A DNA stretch of 64,000 nt from Comamonas thiooxydans (GTDB lineage Bacteria; Pseudomonadota; Gammaproteobacteria; Burkholderiales; Burkholderiaceae_C), in assembly GCF_002157685.2 (NCBI RefSeq), contig NZ_AP026738.1, positions 1,612,001-1,676,000 of the forward strand. Reading direction: 5' to 3'. Positions 38,394-49,458 of the stretch are shown piece after piece; position 1 is the first letter of the stretch, and the number at the start of each line of letters is the position of its first letter. The notes under the pieces were generated by a model. That model was not told where the DNA came from, ran no database searches, and worked only from the letters and a program-made list of their open reading frames with translations. The position numbers were made by a program, and so were the translations under genes.

Positions 38394-40448
38394 ACGACCG
38401 AACGGCTGGCGTTCCTGCCACCACGACAGCACCTGGGCAACCACTTCTTCAATGGTCATCTCGGAGCTGTCGAGCTGCAAAGAATCCTCGGCGGGCTTGA
38501 GCGGAGCGGTGCTGCGATTCATGTCGCGGGCGTCGCGCGCCTCAAGGTCTGCCAAAAGGGTGGACATATTAGCTGAAATTCCTTTGGAAATCAACTGTTT
38601 ATATCGGCGCTCGGCGCGGCACTGGGCAGATGCCCACAAATAGACCTTCAGCGGGGCGTGAGGGAAGATGACCGTACCCATGTCGCGGCCATCGGCAACC
38701 AGCCCGGGCAGGGCCTGGAAGGACAGCTGCAGATCCACCAGCGCGGTGCGCACGGCAGGCAGGGCCGATACGCGCGAGGCATTCATGCCGGCTTCTTCGC
38801 TGCGAATGGCCAGGCTAATGTCCTCGTCGCCGAGCCAGACACGCTGCTGCGCATCGAAGCGCACGGGCATGTCCAGCGCCATCTCGGCAATGGTTTCCTC
38901 GTTCGATTCGTCAAGCGTCATGCCGGCACGCGATGCGGCCAGGCCGGTGATGCGATACAGCGCGCCGGAGTCCAGCAACTGGTAGCCCAGGGCCCTGGCG
39001 ACTTCTGCGGCAATCGTGCCCTTGCCGGAGGCCGTGGGCCCATCGATGCAGATCACGGGAATATGCTCGCGCTCGGCTTCGCTGACGGAGAACAGCGCCT
39101 CGAAATAGTCGGGGAAGGTCTTGGCCACACATTTGGGGTCTTCGATGCGCACGGGCAGCTTGGCCGGGTTGAAGGCCGCCAGGGAGAAGCACATGGCGAC
39201 GCGGTGGTCGTCATAGGTGTGGATGCTGGCCGCTTTCCAGGCGGTCTTGCCGGCGGGCGGCGTGATGCGGATGTAGTCAGCACCTTCTTCCACCGAGGCG
39301 CCGAGCTTGCGCAACTCGATCGCCATGGCGGCAATGCGGTCGGTTTCCTTGACGCGCCAGCTGGCGATGTTGCGCAGCGTGGTCACGCCGTCGGCATACA
39401 GCGCCATGGTGCCCAGCGTCATGGCAGCGTCGGGAATATGGTTGCAATCGAGGTCGATGGCCTTCAGAGGCCAGCTGCCACGGCTGACCTGCAGCCAGTT
39501 GGGGCCGCTCTCGATCTGTGCGCCCATGGCCTGGGCGGCCTCGATGAAGCGGATATCGCCCTGGATCGAGTCCTGGCCCACACCCAGAATGCGGATGCTC
39601 TTGGGCTGCGGCGCATTGTCTGCATCCGCATCATCGGTGGTGCCGGTGGCAATCGCGCCCAGTGCGATGAAATAGCTGGCGGAGGAGGCATCGGCCTCCA
39701 CATGGATGGCACCCGGTGACTGGTAGCGACAGCCTGCGGGGATCACGAAGCGCTGCCAGCTATCGTTTTTCACGGCAATGCCGAAGCGCGCCAGCAGCTC
39801 CAGCGTGATGTGGATATAGGGCTTGGAGATCAGCTCGCCCACCACTTCGATGGTGATGTCGCGTTCCTTGGCCAGCAAGGGCAGGGCCATCAGCAGCGAG
39901 GTCAGGAACTGACTGGAGACATCGCCGCGCACCTTGATGGATTCGCTGCCTAGCTGGCTGAAGTCGGGCTGGCCGATCTTCAGGGGCGGAAAGCCTTCAT
40001 CCTTCAGATAGTCGATCTTGCAGCCCAGTTGGCGCAGCGCATCGACCAGGTCGCCGATGGGGCGTTCATACATGCGGGGAACGCCTGTCATCTCGAAGTC
40101 GCCGCCCAGCACCGACAGCGCCGCAGTCAGCGGGCGCATGGCCGTGCCGGCATTGCCCAGGAACAGTGTCGCCTTGGTGCCGGCTGGCAGCTGGCCGCCG
40201 ATGCCGGTGACGTCAATCGCCTGGCCGGGGGTGACGGCATCGGGACTGATCCGGCAGCCCAGCTGCTTGAGTCCGGCCAGCATGACGCGGGTGTCGTCCG
40301 AGTCCAGCAGGTCGTGAATGGTGGTGGTGCCCTGGCTCAGCGCCGCCAGCAGCAGCACGCGATTGGAGATGCTTTTGGAGCCGGGCAGGCTGACGCTGCC
40401 GTTGGCGGAGTCCAGTGCGGGCAGGTCCAGAAATTCGGTGGTGAACAT
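38388..40448 (-). CDS. aroA-cmk: Fused EPSP synthase and cytidylate kinase
   Basis: One 686-residue frame carries two enzymes. Residues 1 to about 445 are 5-enolpyruvylshikimate-3-phosphate synthase ([40 protein letters not shown]) of the shikimate pathway. From about residue 455 a cytidylate kinase follows ([30 protein letters not shown]), which phosphorylates CMP/dCMP. The junction ([17 protein letters not shown]) has no stop codon or internal ribosome binding site. aroA and cmk are adjacent in many proteobacteria, and the fusion is annotated in Comamonadaceae. ATG at 40448 has GAGAG upstream. Confidence 0.93.
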   Translation of the reverse strand: MFTTEFLDLPALDSANGSVSLPGSKSISNRVLLLAALSQGTTTIHDLLDSDDTRVMLAGLKQLGCRISPDAVTPGQAIDVTGIGGQLPAGTKATLFLGNAGTAMRPLTAALSVLGGDFEMTGVPRMYERPIGDLVDALRQLGCKIDYLKDEGFPPLKIGQPDFSQLGSESIKVRGDVSSQFLTSLLMALPLLAKERDITIEVVGELISKPYIHITLELLARFGIAVKNDSWQRFVIPAGCRYQSPGAIHVEADASSASYFIALGAIATGTTDDADADNAPQPKSIRILGVGQDSIQGDIRFIEAAQAMGAQIESGPNWLQVSRGSWPLKAIDLDCNHIPDAAMTLGTMALYADGVTTLRNIASWRVKETDRIAAMAIELRKLGASVEEGADYIRITPPAGKTAWKAASIHTYDDHRVAMCFSLAAFNPAKLPVRIEDPKCVAKTFPDYFEALFSVSEAEREHIPVICIDGPTASGKGTIAAEVARALGYQLLDSGALYRITGLAASRAGMTLDESNEETIAEMALDMPVRFDAQQRVWLGDEDISLAIRSEEAGMNASRVSALPAVRTALVDLQLSFQALPGLVADGRDMGTVIFPHAPLKVYLWASAQCRAERRYKQLISKGISANMSTLLADLEARDARDMNRSTAPLKPAEDSLQLDSSEMTIEEVVAQVLSWWQERQPFGRP

Positions 40449-40556
40449 AAAACTCTCGTAACCCCCTGTGCAGCCTGGCTGCTTCGACACCAGGGCTGCG
40501 CGGTTGCCTCTGCCCTGTGTCTCTGGCGGTTGGGTGAATAGATCGACGCCGCTAGT

Positions 40557-41453
40557 TTAAGAGCCTCGCTTGCCGCCCATGGTCCATTCGGCGCGTGCGG
40601 CACTGGCCAGGGTCAGGCGATCCTGCAGTCCCTGGCCATCGTTGGCTTGCATCAGCCCTTCGAGCTGCTCCAGTGCCTGGCGGAACTGGCGAGACTGGGC
40701 CAGCACCTGATCGCGGTTGGCCAGCAGCACGTCGCGCCAGAGCTTGGGGTCGCCGGCGCCTATGCGGGTGAAGTCACGGAAACCGGGGCCGGCCAGCGCC
40801 AGCATATCGTCGGCGCCGGGCTGGCTCAGCACGCTTTGCATCATGGCAAATGCCAGCAGATGAGGCAGGTGGCTGACGGTGGCGAGTGCGCTGTCATGGG
40901 TTTCGGGCGACATGGCCGTGACCTTGCAGCCCAGGGCCTGCCACAGCGCCTGGGCCTTGGCCAGATGCGCGGTCAGCGTGCGCTCCGTCGGGGTCAGCAC
41001 GACCTGGGCACCCTGGTAGAGCTTGACATCGGCGTGCTCCACGCCGGCCACTTCCTTGCCGGTGATGGGGTGGGCGGGCACAAAGCTGCCGATCTGGTCG
41101 CGCAGCGCCGAGCGCGCGGCCTGCACCACGTCGACCTTGGTGGAGCCCACGTCCATGATCATCATCTGGGGCGTGACCAGATGCTTGATGGACTTGAGCG
41201 TGGCCTCGGTGGCCGCCACGGGCACGGCCAGCAGCACCAGATCGGCACCGGCAGCCGCCAGCAGGGCGGAGGGTGCCTCCACGTCGATCACGCCCATCTG
41301 GCGGGCGCGCTCGGTGGTCGAGGGCGATTTGCTGTAGCCCACCACGCGCTTGACCAGGCCGGCTTTCTTGAGAGCCAGGGCGAACGAGCCGCCCATCAAT
41401 CCGCAGCCGATCAAGCCGAGCTGCTCGAACGGCTGCAATTCCTGAGTCGCCAT
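40557..41453 (-). CDS. tyrA: Prephenate dehydrogenase
   Basis: A 298-residue enzyme that makes 4-hydroxyphenylpyruvate for tyrosine. It has the NAD(P) loop LGLIGCGLMGGSFALAL (about residue 12), HPITGKEVAG with the catalytic His, and SHLPHLLAFAM. The start at 41453 overlaps the stop codon of pheA (TGATG), so translation is coupled. Arogenate could be an alternative substrate. Confidence 0.92.
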   Translation of the reverse strand: MATQELQPFEQLGLIGCGLMGGSFALALKKAGLVKRVVGYSKSPSTTERARQMGVIDVEAPSALLAAAGADLVLLAVPVAATEATLKSIKHLVTPQMMIMDVGSTKVDVVQAARSALRDQIGSFVPAHPITGKEVAGVEHADVKLYQGAQVVLTPTERTLTAHLAKAQALWQALGCKVTAMSPETHDSALATVSHLPHLLAFAMMQSVLSQPGADDMLALAGPGFRDFTRIGAGDPKLWRDVLLANRDQVLAQSRQFRQALEQLEGLMQANDGQGLQDRLTLASAARAEWTMGGKRGS

Positions 41454-42553
41454 CACTTGCTCACCGGGTAGGTGCCCAGCACCTTGTAGAACGCGCACAG
41501 GCCCTGTAGCTCCTGCAGGGCGGCGGCCACATTGGCCTGGGCCGGGTGGCCTTCGATGTCGATGTAGAAGTAATACTCCCATTGGCCGGTGCGGGCCGGG
41601 CGCGACTCGAAGCGCGTCATAGAGACGCCATGCTTCTTCAGCGGCACCAGCAGGTCATGCACGGCACCTGCGGTGTTGGGCACCGAGACCACCAGACTGG
41701 TGCAGTCGCTGCCGCTGGGCGCGGCCGTGGCCAGCGTGTGCGGCAGGCAGATGACGGCAAAACGGGTACGGTTGTAGGCATCGTCCTGGATCGCATGGCT
41801 GACGATGTGCAGGCCGAACTGCTGGGCAGCGCGCTCACCGGCAATGCCGGCCCAGTTGGGGTGCAGGGCCGCCAGGCGTGCGCCTTCGGCATTGCTCTCC
41901 ACGGGGCGGCGTTCGGCATGGGGCAGATGCTTGGACAGCCAGCCCTGACACTGGGCCAGAGCCTGGGGGTGGGCCGCCACCACCTCGATGCCGTCCAACG
42001 TGTTGCTGGTGCGCATCAGATTGTGACGGATCAGCATGCTGACCTCGCCCACCACATGGCAGGGCGTGTGCAGAAACATGTCCAGCGAGCGCGTGACCAC
42101 GCCCTCGTTGGAGTTCTCCACGCCCACCACGCCGTACTGGGCGCTGCCGGCGGCCGTGGCGTGAAAGACTTCCTCGAAGCTGTTGCAGTACATCAGGTCG
42201 GCCGCGCCGCCGAAGTACTGGATCGCCGCTTCCTCGCAGAAGGTGCCGGCCGGGCCGAGCACGGCCACGCGCTGGGGGGATTCCAGCGCCAGGCAGGCCG
42301 ACATGATCTCGCGCCAGATGGCGGCCACATGCGCGCCCTTGAGCGGGCCGGGGTTGTTGGACTTGATCTTCTCGATGACCTGGGCCACGCGGTCCGGGCG
42401 GAAGAAGGCCGAGCCTTCCTTCTTCTTGAGCTCGCCCACCTGCTCGGCCACATGGGCGCGCTGGTTGACCAACTCCAGCAACTGGCGGTCCAGGGAATCG
42501 ATCTGGTTGCGCAGCGACAACAGCTCGGGGCTGGCTTGGGGTTCTTGGCTCAT
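41453..42553 (-). CDS. pheA: Chorismate mutase/prephenate dehydratase (P-protein)
   Basis: A 366-residue bifunctional enzyme. An AroQ-type chorismate mutase lies at residues 8-90 (LRNQIDSLDRQLLELVNQRA), a prephenate dehydratase follows (VAVLGPAGTFCEEAA, with VGVENSNEGVV), and a C-terminal ACT domain senses phenylalanine (ESRPARTGQWEYYFYID). It drives phenylalanine synthesis. The hisC gene often found between pheA and tyrA in betaproteobacteria is absent here. Confidence 0.95.
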   Translation of the reverse strand: MSQEPQASPELLSLRNQIDSLDRQLLELVNQRAHVAEQVGELKKKEGSAFFRPDRVAQVIEKIKSNNPGPLKGAHVAAIWREIMSACLALESPQRVAVLGPAGTFCEEAAIQYFGGAADLMYCNSFEEVFHATAAGSAQYGVVGVENSNEGVVTRSLDMFLHTPCHVVGEVSMLIRHNLMRTSNTLDGIEVVAAHPQALAQCQGWLSKHLPHAERRPVESNAEGARLAALHPNWAGIAGERAAQQFGLHIVSHAIQDDAYNRTRFAVICLPHTLATAAPSGSDCTSLVVSVPNTAGAVHDLLVPLKKHGVSMTRFESRPARTGQWEYYFYIDIEGHPAQANVAAALQELQGLCAFYKVLGTYPVSK

Positions 42554-42675
42554 GAATCTCTCAAATTTCGTAGCTGCTGGCGCTGGTTGCACAAGGAATT
42601 CAAACCAATACCTTGGTGAAATACTTGCAGATCAAGCGGTGGCAGCTCATCTTTTTACAAGGCTAAGGGTGGGGC

Positions 42676-43785
42676 TCAGGCCTGACGTTGCTCGAAGTCA
42701 CGCATGTAGTCGACCAGCGCCTGCACGCCTTCGATGGGCATGGCGTTGTAGATGCTGGCGCGCATGCCGCCCACGGACTTGTGGCCCTTGAGCTGCAGCA
42801 GACCGGCCTGTTTGGCGCCGGCCAGGAAAGCGTCGTTGCGCGACTCATCATGAAGGAAGAACGGGATGTTCATGCGCGAGCGGCAGTTCGCGGCCACCTT
42901 GTTCACATAGAACGAGGACTGGTCCACATAGTCATAGAACAGCTTGGCCTTGGCGATGTTGCGCGCTTCCATGGCTGCCACGCCGCTGAGGCCGCCTTCG
43001 GTCTGGCGCTTGAGCCACTGGAAGGTCAGGCCGGCCATGTAGATGCCCCAGGTGGGAGGCGTGTTGTACATGCTGCCGTTGTCGGCCACGGTTTTGTAAT
43101 CAAACGCCGAGGGGCAGACGGGCAGCGCATGGCCCAGCAGGTCTTCGCGCACGATGACGATGGTCAGGCCGGCGGGGCCGATGTTCTTCTGCGCGCCGCC
43201 AAAGGCCAGGCCCACGCGGCTCCAGTCGATGGAGCGCGAGGCCACATGCGAGGAGAAGTCTATGACCAGAGGTGCATCCGAGCCCAGAGCCTGGAGGTCG
43301 GGCAGCTCGTGGAACTCCACGCCGTGAATGGTCTCGTTGCTGCAGATATGCACATAGCTGGCGCCACGGCTCAGATTCCAGCTGCTGGCGGCGGGAATCG
43401 TGGTGTAGTTGCTGTCCTTGGCGGTGGCGGCCACATTGGCGTCGCTGGCGTACTTGGCGGCTTCCTTGGCTGATTTCTGGCTCCAGCTGCCGGTCACCAC
43501 AAAGTCCACCACGCCGGCGCGCGACAGGTTCATGGGCACGATGGCGTTTTCGGCAATGCCGCCACCCTGCATGAACAGGATCTTGAAATGCGCGGGCACG
43601 GCCAGCAGCTCGCGCAGATCGGCTTCGGCGGCTTCGTAAATGCTGATGAATTCCTTGCCGCGGTGGCTCATTTCCATCACCCCCATGCCGGAGCCGTGCC
43701 AGTCCAGCATTTCGGCGGCTGCGGTTTGCAGCACTTCTTCAGGGATGGCGGCGGGGCCTGCGGAGAAGTTAAAAGGGCGGTTCAT
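42676..43785 (-). CDS. serC: Phosphoserine aminotransferase
   Basis: A 369-residue PLP enzyme that makes 3-phosphoserine in serine synthesis and acts in pyridoxine synthesis. It begins [19 protein letters not shown]. The PLP lysine is in [12 protein letters not shown], and [15 protein letters not shown] and [12 protein letters not shown] motifs are present. It is the second gene of the gyrA-serC-pheA-tyrA-aroA series. Confidence 0.95.
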   Translation of the reverse strand: MNRPFNFSAGPAAIPEEVLQTAAAEMLDWHGSGMGVMEMSHRGKEFISIYEAAEADLRELLAVPAHFKILFMQGGGIAENAIVPMNLSRAGVVDFVVTGSWSQKSAKEAAKYASDANVAATAKDSNYTTIPAASSWNLSRGASYVHICSNETIHGVEFHELPDLQALGSDAPLVIDFSSHVASRSIDWSRVGLAFGGAQKNIGPAGLTIVIVREDLLGHALPVCPSAFDYKTVADNGSMYNTPPTWGIYMAGLTFQWLKRQTEGGLSGVAAMEARNIAKAKLFYDYVDQSSFYVNKVAANCRSRMNIPFFLHDESRNDAFLAGAKQAGLLQLKGHKSVGGMRASIYNAMPIEGVQALVDYMRDFEQRQA

Positions 43786-43806
43786 CAGATTTACGCTCAA
43801 AACATA

Positions 43807-43835
43807 TGAAAGCGCTTGTCTAGCTTGCGCTTTCA
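43807..43835 (-). terminator. Hairpin between gyrA and serC
   Basis: TGAAAGCGC and GCGCTTTCA around an 11-base loop, with TTTTG downstream on the minus strand. It overlaps the AGCGCTT/CAGCTATC motif found at several other intergenic sites. Confidence 0.5.
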
Positions 43836-43916
43836 GCTATCAAAATATTCAGCCACGGACATGCGTGCATGTCGCGTGGCGTCCGGTCCGGGTCGGGCCA
43901 GCCAGGGGCTGGTCGA

Positions 43917-46613
43917 TCAGGAGGCGTCGCCGGACTCGGCTGCGCCTTCGGCGCCGGCGCTGCCGGAGTCTTCGGCTTCGTCGTCCTCGCCAGCACTGTC
44001 GTTCGCATCATTTTCGACGATGCGCTGCAGGCCAATGAGCTTGGCACCTGCGTCCAGATTGATCAGCGTCACGCCCTGTGTGGCGCGGCCCAGTTCGCGG
44101 ATCTCCGCAACCCGCGTGCGTACCAGCACGCCGGTGTCGGTGATCAGCATGATCTCGTCCTCGGGCGCCACCAGGGTGGCGGCCACGACCTTGCCGTTGC
44201 GCTCGGACTGCTGGATTGCAATCATGCCCTTGGTGCCGCGGCCGTGGCGGGTGTATTCGCTGATGGCCGTGCGCTTGCCGTAGCCGTTTTCGGTGGCAGT
44301 CAGCACGCTTTGCGAGCCGGCCACCACATTGCCCGTGCCGTCGTCGGCCTCGGCGACCAGCATGGCGATCACGTTCTGATGCTCCTCGATGTTCATGCCA
44401 CGCACGCCGCGCGCATTGCGGCCCATGGGGCGCACATCGTTCTCGTCAAAGCGCACGGCCTTGCCGCCGTCGCTGAACAGCATCACATCATGCTTGCCGT
44501 CGGTCAGCGCTGCGCCGATCAGGTAGTCGCCCTCGTCAAGGCCCACGGCAATGATGCCGGCCTTGCGCGGGTTGCTGAACTCGGTCAGTGCCGTCTTCTT
44601 GACGGTGCCCATGCTGGTGGCCATGAAGACGAAGTGATCTTCGGGGAAGCTGCGGTTTTCGCCGGTCAGCGGCAGCACCACGTTGATCTTCTCGCCTTCC
44701 TGAAGCGGGAACATGTTGACGATGGGGCGACCACGCGAGCCGCGCGAACCCGATGGCACTTCCCAGACCTTGAGCCAGTACATGCGGCCGCGGTTGGAGA
44801 AGCACAGCAGATAGTCGTGCGTGTTGGCAATGAAGAGCTGGTCGATCCAGTCGTCTTCCTTGGTCGCCGTGGCCTGCTTGCCGCGGCCGCCGCGCTTTTG
44901 CGAGCGGTACTCGGACAGGGGCTGGCTCTTGATGTAGCCGGTGTGCGAGAGCGTCACCACCATGTCGGTGGGTGTGATCAGATCTTCGGTGGACAGGTCT
45001 TGCGCGCTGTACTCCACGGTGGAACGACGCTCGCCCTTCTTGGACTGACCGAACTCGGCCTTCACGGTGTTGAGTTCTTCGCCAATGATGATGGAGACGC
45101 GCTCGGGCTTGGCCAGGATGTCCAGCAGGTCTTCGATGACCGCCATGATGTCCTTGTACTCGGCCACGATCTTGTCCTGCTCCAGGCCGGTCAGGCGCTG
45201 CAGACGCATCTGCAGAATTTCCTGGGCCTGGGTTTCGGACAGGCGGTACTGGCCGTTTTGCTGCATGCCGAATTCGACTTCCAGGCCCTCGGGGCGATAG
45301 TCGTCGGCATTGACCACACCGCCGTCGGTGCGCGTGCGGGTGAGCATCTCGCGCACCAGCTTGCTGTCCCAGGATTTTTCCATCAGCGCGGCCTTGGCCA
45401 CGGGAGGTGTGGGAGCGTTGCGGATGATGGCGATGAAGTCGTCGATATTGGCCAGTGCGACGGCCAGACCTTCCAGCACATGGCCGCGGTCGCGCGCCTT
45501 GCGCAGCTCGAACACGGTGCGGCGGGTCACCACTTCGCGGCGGTGCTCCAGGAAGACCTGGATCAGATCCTTCAGGTTGCAGAGCTTGGGCTGGCCGTTG
45601 ACCAGGGCCACCATGTTCATGCCGAAGGTGTCTTGCAGCTGGGTCAGCTTGTAGAGGTTGTTGAGAACCACCTCGGGCACTTCGCCGCGCTTCAATTCGA
45701 TCACCAGGCGCATGCCGGACTTGTCCGACTCGTCCTGGATATGGCTGATGCCCTCGATCTTCTTTTCGTGCACCAGCTCGGCCATGCGCTCCTGCAGCGT
45801 CTTCTTGTTGACCTGGTAGGGCAGCTCGTCAACGATGATGGACTGGCGCTGGCCCTTGTCGATGTCCTCGAAGTGGCACTTGGCACGCATCACCACGCGG
45901 CCACGGCCGGTGCGATAGCCTTCCTTGACGCCGTTGATGCCGTAGATGATGCCGGCCGTGGGGAAGTCGGGCGCGGGAATGATCTCCATCAGCTCGTCAA
46001 TGGAAGCCTCGGGGTTCTGCAGCAAATGCAGGCAGCCGTCCACTACCTCATTGAGGTTGTGCGGCGGGATATTCGTGGCCATACCCACGGCAATACCCGA
46101 GGAGCCGTTGACCAGCAGATTGGGCAGGCGGCTTGGCAGCACCAGCGGCTCGCTCTCGGAGCCGTCGTAGTTGGGGCCGAAGTCCACGGTCTCCTTGTCG
46201 ATGTCGCCCAGCATTTCATGAGCGATCTTGGAGAGGCGGATTTCCGTGTAACGCATGGCGGCGGCGCTGTCGCCGTCCACCGAGCCGAAGTTGCCCTGGC
46301 CATCGACCAGCATGTGGCGCAGCGAGAAGTCCTGCGCCATACGCACGATGGTGTCGTAGACCGCGCTGTCGCCGTGAGGGTGGTACTTACCGATCACGTC
46401 ACCGACAATACGCGCCGACTTCTTGTAGGGGCGGTTCCAGTCGTTATTGAGTTCGTGCATGGCGTACAGAACGCGGCGGTGCACGGGCTTGAGGCCATCA
46501 CGCGCATCAGGAAGCGCCCGGCCCACGATCACGCTCATGGCGTAATCGAGATAACTGCGACGCATCTCCTCTTCAAGGCTGATGGGCAGAGTTTCTTTAG
46601 CAAACTGGGTCAT
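43917..46613 (-). CDS. gyrA: DNA gyrase subunit A
   Basis: An 898-residue type II topoisomerase subunit that breaks and rejoins DNA through the active-site Tyr in [11 protein letters not shown]. The quinolone-determining region keeps Ser83 and Asp87 (GDSAVYD), the susceptible form. Six C-terminal GyrA-box type beta-pinwheel repeats are present (for example [10 protein letters not shown]), followed by a short acidic tail. It starts at 46613. Confidence 0.97.
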   Translation of the reverse strand: MTQFAKETLPISLEEEMRRSYLDYAMSVIVGRALPDARDGLKPVHRRVLYAMHELNNDWNRPYKKSARIVGDVIGKYHPHGDSAVYDTIVRMAQDFSLRHMLVDGQGNFGSVDGDSAAAMRYTEIRLSKIAHEMLGDIDKETVDFGPNYDGSESEPLVLPSRLPNLLVNGSSGIAVGMATNIPPHNLNEVVDGCLHLLQNPEASIDELMEIIPAPDFPTAGIIYGINGVKEGYRTGRGRVVMRAKCHFEDIDKGQRQSIIVDELPYQVNKKTLQERMAELVHEKKIEGISHIQDESDKSGMRLVIELKRGEVPEVVLNNLYKLTQLQDTFGMNMVALVNGQPKLCNLKDLIQVFLEHRREVVTRRTVFELRKARDRGHVLEGLAVALANIDDFIAIIRNAPTPPVAKAALMEKSWDSKLVREMLTRTRTDGGVVNADDYRPEGLEVEFGMQQNGQYRLSETQAQEILQMRLQRLTGLEQDKIVAEYKDIMAVIEDLLDILAKPERVSIIIGEELNTVKAEFGQSKKGERRSTVEYSAQDLSTEDLITPTDMVVTLSHTGYIKSQPLSEYRSQKRGGRGKQATATKEDDWIDQLFIANTHDYLLCFSNRGRMYWLKVWEVPSGSRGSRGRPIVNMFPLQEGEKINVVLPLTGENRSFPEDHFVFMATSMGTVKKTALTEFSNPRKAGIIAVGLDEGDYLIGAALTDGKHDVMLFSDGGKAVRFDENDVRPMGRNARGVRGMNIEEHQNVIAMLVAEADDGTGNVVAGSQSVLTATENGYGKRTAISEYTRHGRGTKGMIAIQQSERNGKVVAATLVAPEDEIMLITDTGVLVRTRVAEIRELGRATQGVTLINLDAGAKLIGLQRIVENDANDSAGEDDEAEDSGSAGAEGAAESGDAS

Positions 46614-46724
46614 GTCTAGTGATACTTTGACGGCTGGAAAACAGCCATTTTAGGTCGAATGGCGTGTGGCAGCAGAGCAACATAACTGAGGAATTACATA
46701 GCTGTCCTACTTGTTGGTGCCTAG

Positions 46725-46754
46725 TTGACAACACTCTTGCATGTTACGTATGGC
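46725..46754 (+). promoter_or_regulatory. Probable promoter of the OmpA-family gene
   Basis: TTGACA (46725-46730) with an 18-bp spacer to TATGGC (46749-46754). The -35 is perfect and the -10 is poor. It lies about 90 bases before the start codon. Confidence 0.4.
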
Positions 46755-46842
46755 ACAATCATTTCAACGTTTTTGGTGATGGTCACTGATGACGTCCACA
46801 GATTCGCAGCCCTGCTGCGGCTTTTTCCCCAAGAGGAGAACC

Positions 46843-47487
46843 ATGAAGAAACTGAACAAAGTGGCGATGTTGTTTGCCTCTGCTGCCCTCGTGACAGCCG
46901 CTGGCGCACAAGTGAAGGCTGCTGACGGTGGCAAGACTATCGACAACTGGCAAAACGGCACCAGCGAACTGGTGTGGAAGAACGGCACGAACGAACTGTG
47001 CTGGCGCGATGCCAACTGGACTCCTGCTACTGCCGCTGTTGATTGCGACGGTGCTCTGAAGGCCCAGGTTGCTGCTCCCGCTCCCGCCGTTGTGCCTCCC
47101 GCTCCTGTGGCTCCCCAGCCTGCAGTGGCATCTAAGGTTACCTACTCTGCTGACGCTTTCTTCGACTTCGACAAGTCCGTGCTGAAGCCCGCAGGCAAGG
47201 CTAAGCTGGATGACCTGACCGGCAAGATCAAGGACATCAACCTGGAAGTCATCATCGCCGTGGGTCACACTGACTCCATCGGTTCCGATGCTTACAACCA
47301 GAAGCTGTCGGTGCGTCGCGCTGAAGCTGTGAAGGCTTATCTGGTGTCCAAGGGCATCGAAAAGAGCCGCGTGTACACCGAAGGCAAGGGCAAGAAGCAA
47401 CCCGTGGCAGACAACAAGACTGCTGCTGGCCGCGCTCAAAACCGTCGCGTGGAAATCGAAGTTGTGGGCACCAAGGCTGCTCAGTAA
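46843..47487 (+). CDS. OmpA-family outer-membrane/peptidoglycan-binding protein
   Basis: A 214-residue protein with a signal peptide (MKKLNKVAMLFASAALVTAAGAQ). A short domain with paired Trp/Cys segments (WQNGTSELVWKNGTNELCW) follows, then a Pro/Ala linker. The C-terminal OmpA domain (GHTDSIGSDAYNQKLSVRRA, GRAQNRRVEI) anchors to peptidoglycan. It lacks the eight-stranded barrel of E. coli OmpA. AGAGGAGAA before the ATG predicts strong translation. Confidence 0.88.
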   Translation: MKKLNKVAMLFASAALVTAAGAQVKAADGGKTIDNWQNGTSELVWKNGTNELCWRDANWTPATAAVDCDGALKAQVAAPAPAVVPPAPVAPQPAVASKVTYSADAFFDFDKSVLKPAGKAKLDDLTGKIKDINLEVIIAVGHTDSIGSDAYNQKLSVRRAEAVKAYLVSKGIEKSRVYTEGKGKKQPVADNKTAAGRAQNRRVEIEVVGTKAAQ

Positions 47488-47504
47488 TCTTTCGATTGCT
47501 ACAC

Positions 47505-47532
47505 AAAAAGCCCCGGTAACGGGGCTTTTTTT
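47505..47532 (+). terminator. Terminator after the OmpA-family gene
   Basis: AAAAAGCCCC and GGGGCTTTTT around GGTAAC. Confidence 0.9.
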
Positions 47533-47570
47533 ATGCCTGATCCATTGCGGTAATCGCGGACAATTGCACC

Positions 47571-48284
47571 ATGAGCAACACTATCAATGCCGACCCGGCA
47601 GAACTGGAAAAATTCTCCAGCCTGGCCCATCGCTGGTGGGATCCCGAGAGTGAATTCAAGCCACTGCATCAGATCAACCCCCTGAGACTGGACTGGATCA
47701 ACGCCCAGGCCCCATTGGCGAGCCAGCGTGTGCTGGATGTGGGCTGTGGCGGTGGCATCTTGGCAGACTCCATGGCGCGCAAAGGGGCCAAGGTGGTGGG
47801 GATCGATCTGGCAACCAAGGCTTTGCGCGTCGCGCAGTTGCATGCTCTGGAGGCGGGAACGCCCAATATTCAATACCATGAGGTCAGCGTCGAGCAGCTG
47901 GCGCAGGAGCAGCCGGCCAGTTTTGATGTGGTGACCTGCATGGAAATGCTGGAGCATGTGCCCGATCCAGCGTCCATCGTGCGGGCATGTGCCCAGCTGG
48001 TCAAGCCTGGTGGCTGGGTGTTTTTTTCCACCATCAATCGCAATGCCAAGGCCTTTGCGCTGGCAATTGTGGCTGCCGAATATATGCTCAAGATGATTCC
48101 CAAAGGGACTCATGAGTACGCCAAGTTGCTGCGCCCAAGCGAGTTGGCTCGCTTTGTGCGCGAAGCCGGCCTGGATGTGCAAGGCAGCAAAGGCATGGAG
48201 CACAACCCGATCTCGGGCCGCTATTGGCTTAGCAATGACACCTCGGTCAATTACATGCTGGCAACACGCCGCCCTCAGGAGTGA
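47571..48284 (+). CDS. ubiG: Ubiquinone biosynthesis O-methyltransferase
   Basis: A 237-residue SAM methyltransferase carrying out both O-methylations of ubiquinone synthesis. It begins [23 protein letters not shown] and has the SAM motif [17 protein letters not shown] and [12 protein letters not shown]. gph starts 5 bases after its stop, the ubiG-gph pairing common in betaproteobacteria. Confidence 0.94.
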   Translation: MSNTINADPAELEKFSSLAHRWWDPESEFKPLHQINPLRLDWINAQAPLASQRVLDVGCGGGILADSMARKGAKVVGIDLATKALRVAQLHALEAGTPNIQYHEVSVEQLAQEQPASFDVVTCMEMLEHVPDPASIVRACAQLVKPGGWVFFSTINRNAKAFALAIVAAEYMLKMIPKGTHEYAKLLRPSELARFVREAGLDVQGSKGMEHNPISGRYWLSNDTSVNYMLATRRPQE

Positions 48285-48289
48285 CAGCC

Positions 48290-48949
48290 ATGTGGAAGCA
48301 CGTTAGAGCCGTTCTTTTCGATCTGGATGGCACTTTGATCGACAGCGCTCCTGATCTGGGTGCTGCGGCAGACAAGATGCGTGTGGACCGTGGCATGCCA
48401 TCGCTGCCACTCCATGCCTATCGCCATATGGCCGGGGCCGGGGCTCGTGGAATGCTGGGTATTGCGTTCGGCATGACGCCTGAGTCTGCAGGCTTTGCGG
48501 AAATGCGCGAGGAGTTCTTTCGCAATTACGAGCAATGCATGACCGAGCGCACCTATGCCTTTGATGGCGTGCCCGAGTTGATCCGGGCATTGGAAGCCGG
48601 CCCGTTGTTGTGGGGGGTGGTGACCAACAAGTCCATGCGCTTCACCGAACCGTTGACCCGTCAGATGCCCTTGTTTGCCCAGGCTGCGGCCGTGGTGAGC
48701 GGGGACACGACGCCGCATTCCAAGCCTCACCCCGAGCCTCTGTTTGAAGCCGCGCGACGCATGCAGATTGCTCCCGAGCATTGCATCTATGTCGGGGATG
48801 ACGAGCGCGATATCCAGGCGGGTGCAGCAGCGGGCATGAAAACTGTAGCTGCACGCTATGGCTACCTCGGTGCGACAGCAGATACGGTTCATTGGGGTGC
48901 TGATGCACATATCAATTCACCGCTTGAGCTGTTGAAGTTGCTGGGATGA
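48290..48949 (+). CDS. gph: Phosphoglycolate phosphatase
   Basis: A 219-residue HAD hydrolase with nucleophile motif VLFDLDGTLIDSAPD, Thr/Asn motif VTNKS, a Lys in SKPHPEPL and the acid pair GDDERDI. It removes 2-phosphoglycolate formed by DNA repair or photorespiration. ATG at 48290 is set by AGGAG at 48277; GTG at 48281 overlaps that site. Confidence 0.9.
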   Translation: MWKHVRAVLFDLDGTLIDSAPDLGAAADKMRVDRGMPSLPLHAYRHMAGAGARGMLGIAFGMTPESAGFAEMREEFFRNYEQCMTERTYAFDGVPELIRALEAGPLLWGVVTNKSMRFTEPLTRQMPLFAQAAAVVSGDTTPHSKPHPEPLFEAARRMQIAPEHCIYVGDDERDIQAGAAAGMKTVAARYGYLGATADTVHWGADAHINSPLELLKLLG

Positions 48950-48967
48950 GGCTAGAATAGGCACTAA

Positions 48968-49344
48968 GGGGCTGTCCTGGTTTCGACGTGGGTTCGGGAC
49001 CGGTGCGGTGCATGTCGAGCTTGAGTGACGCTCGTAAATCTCCATTCAAAAAACTAACTGCAAACGACGAACGTTTCGCACTCGCCGCTTAATCCGGTGA
49101 GCCTTGCAACAGCACGCTAGTGGGCTGGGCAAGGGGGTAGCAATACCTCCCGGCTGCAAGGGAATTTACATTAGCTGGCTGGATACCGGGCTTCTTGGTA
49201 TTTGGCGAGATTTTAGGAAGCTGGCTACCCAAGCAGCGTGTGCCTGCGGGGTTTGGGTGGCGAGATTTAAAACAGAGCACTAAACATGTAGATCTGTCCG
49301 GCGAAGGCTTACGGACGCGGGTTCAATTCCCGCCAGCTCCACCA
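48968..49344 (+). ncRNA. ssrA: tmRNA
   Basis: A 377-nt transfer-messenger RNA that rescues stalled ribosomes. The 5' GGGGCTG and 3' CAGCTCC form the tRNA-like acceptor with encoded CCA, and the T-arm GGTTCAATTCC is present. The resume codon GCA is at 49060, and the tag reads A-N-D-E-R-F-A-L-A-A with stop TAA at 49090-49092. Its 3' end is a classic integration site, and an integrase gene follows. Confidence 0.96.
49321..49344 (+). other. Candidate attachment site at the 3' end of ssrA
   Basis: The T-arm and acceptor end of tmRNA (from GTTCAATTCC to the CCA) lie 220 bases before a P4-type integrase pointing away. Such integrases often recombine at this spot and restore the RNA end. I did not see a second copy in the rest of the window, so the other att site would be further right. 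Confidence 0.45.
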
Positions 49345-49355
49345 TCCACCTGTAC

Positions 49356-49390
49356 AAAGGGGTTCAATGAAGTTCATTGAACCCCTTTTT
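49356..49390 (+). terminator. Terminator of ssrA
   Basis: AAAGGGGTTCAATGA pairs with TCATTGAACCCCTTT followed by TTC. Confidence 0.85.
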
Positions 49391-49458
49391 CTTTTGAGAA
49401 ATCAATGACTTATCGTCTTTTTATGTCTTAAGTGATTTCATTGCTGCCAATGCATAGA

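Noticed and set aside
49356..49390. TTCAATGA...TCATTGAA repeat after ssrA as an att core
   Set aside because: It is the ssrA terminator stem and explains itself; the att candidate is the tmRNA 3' end.
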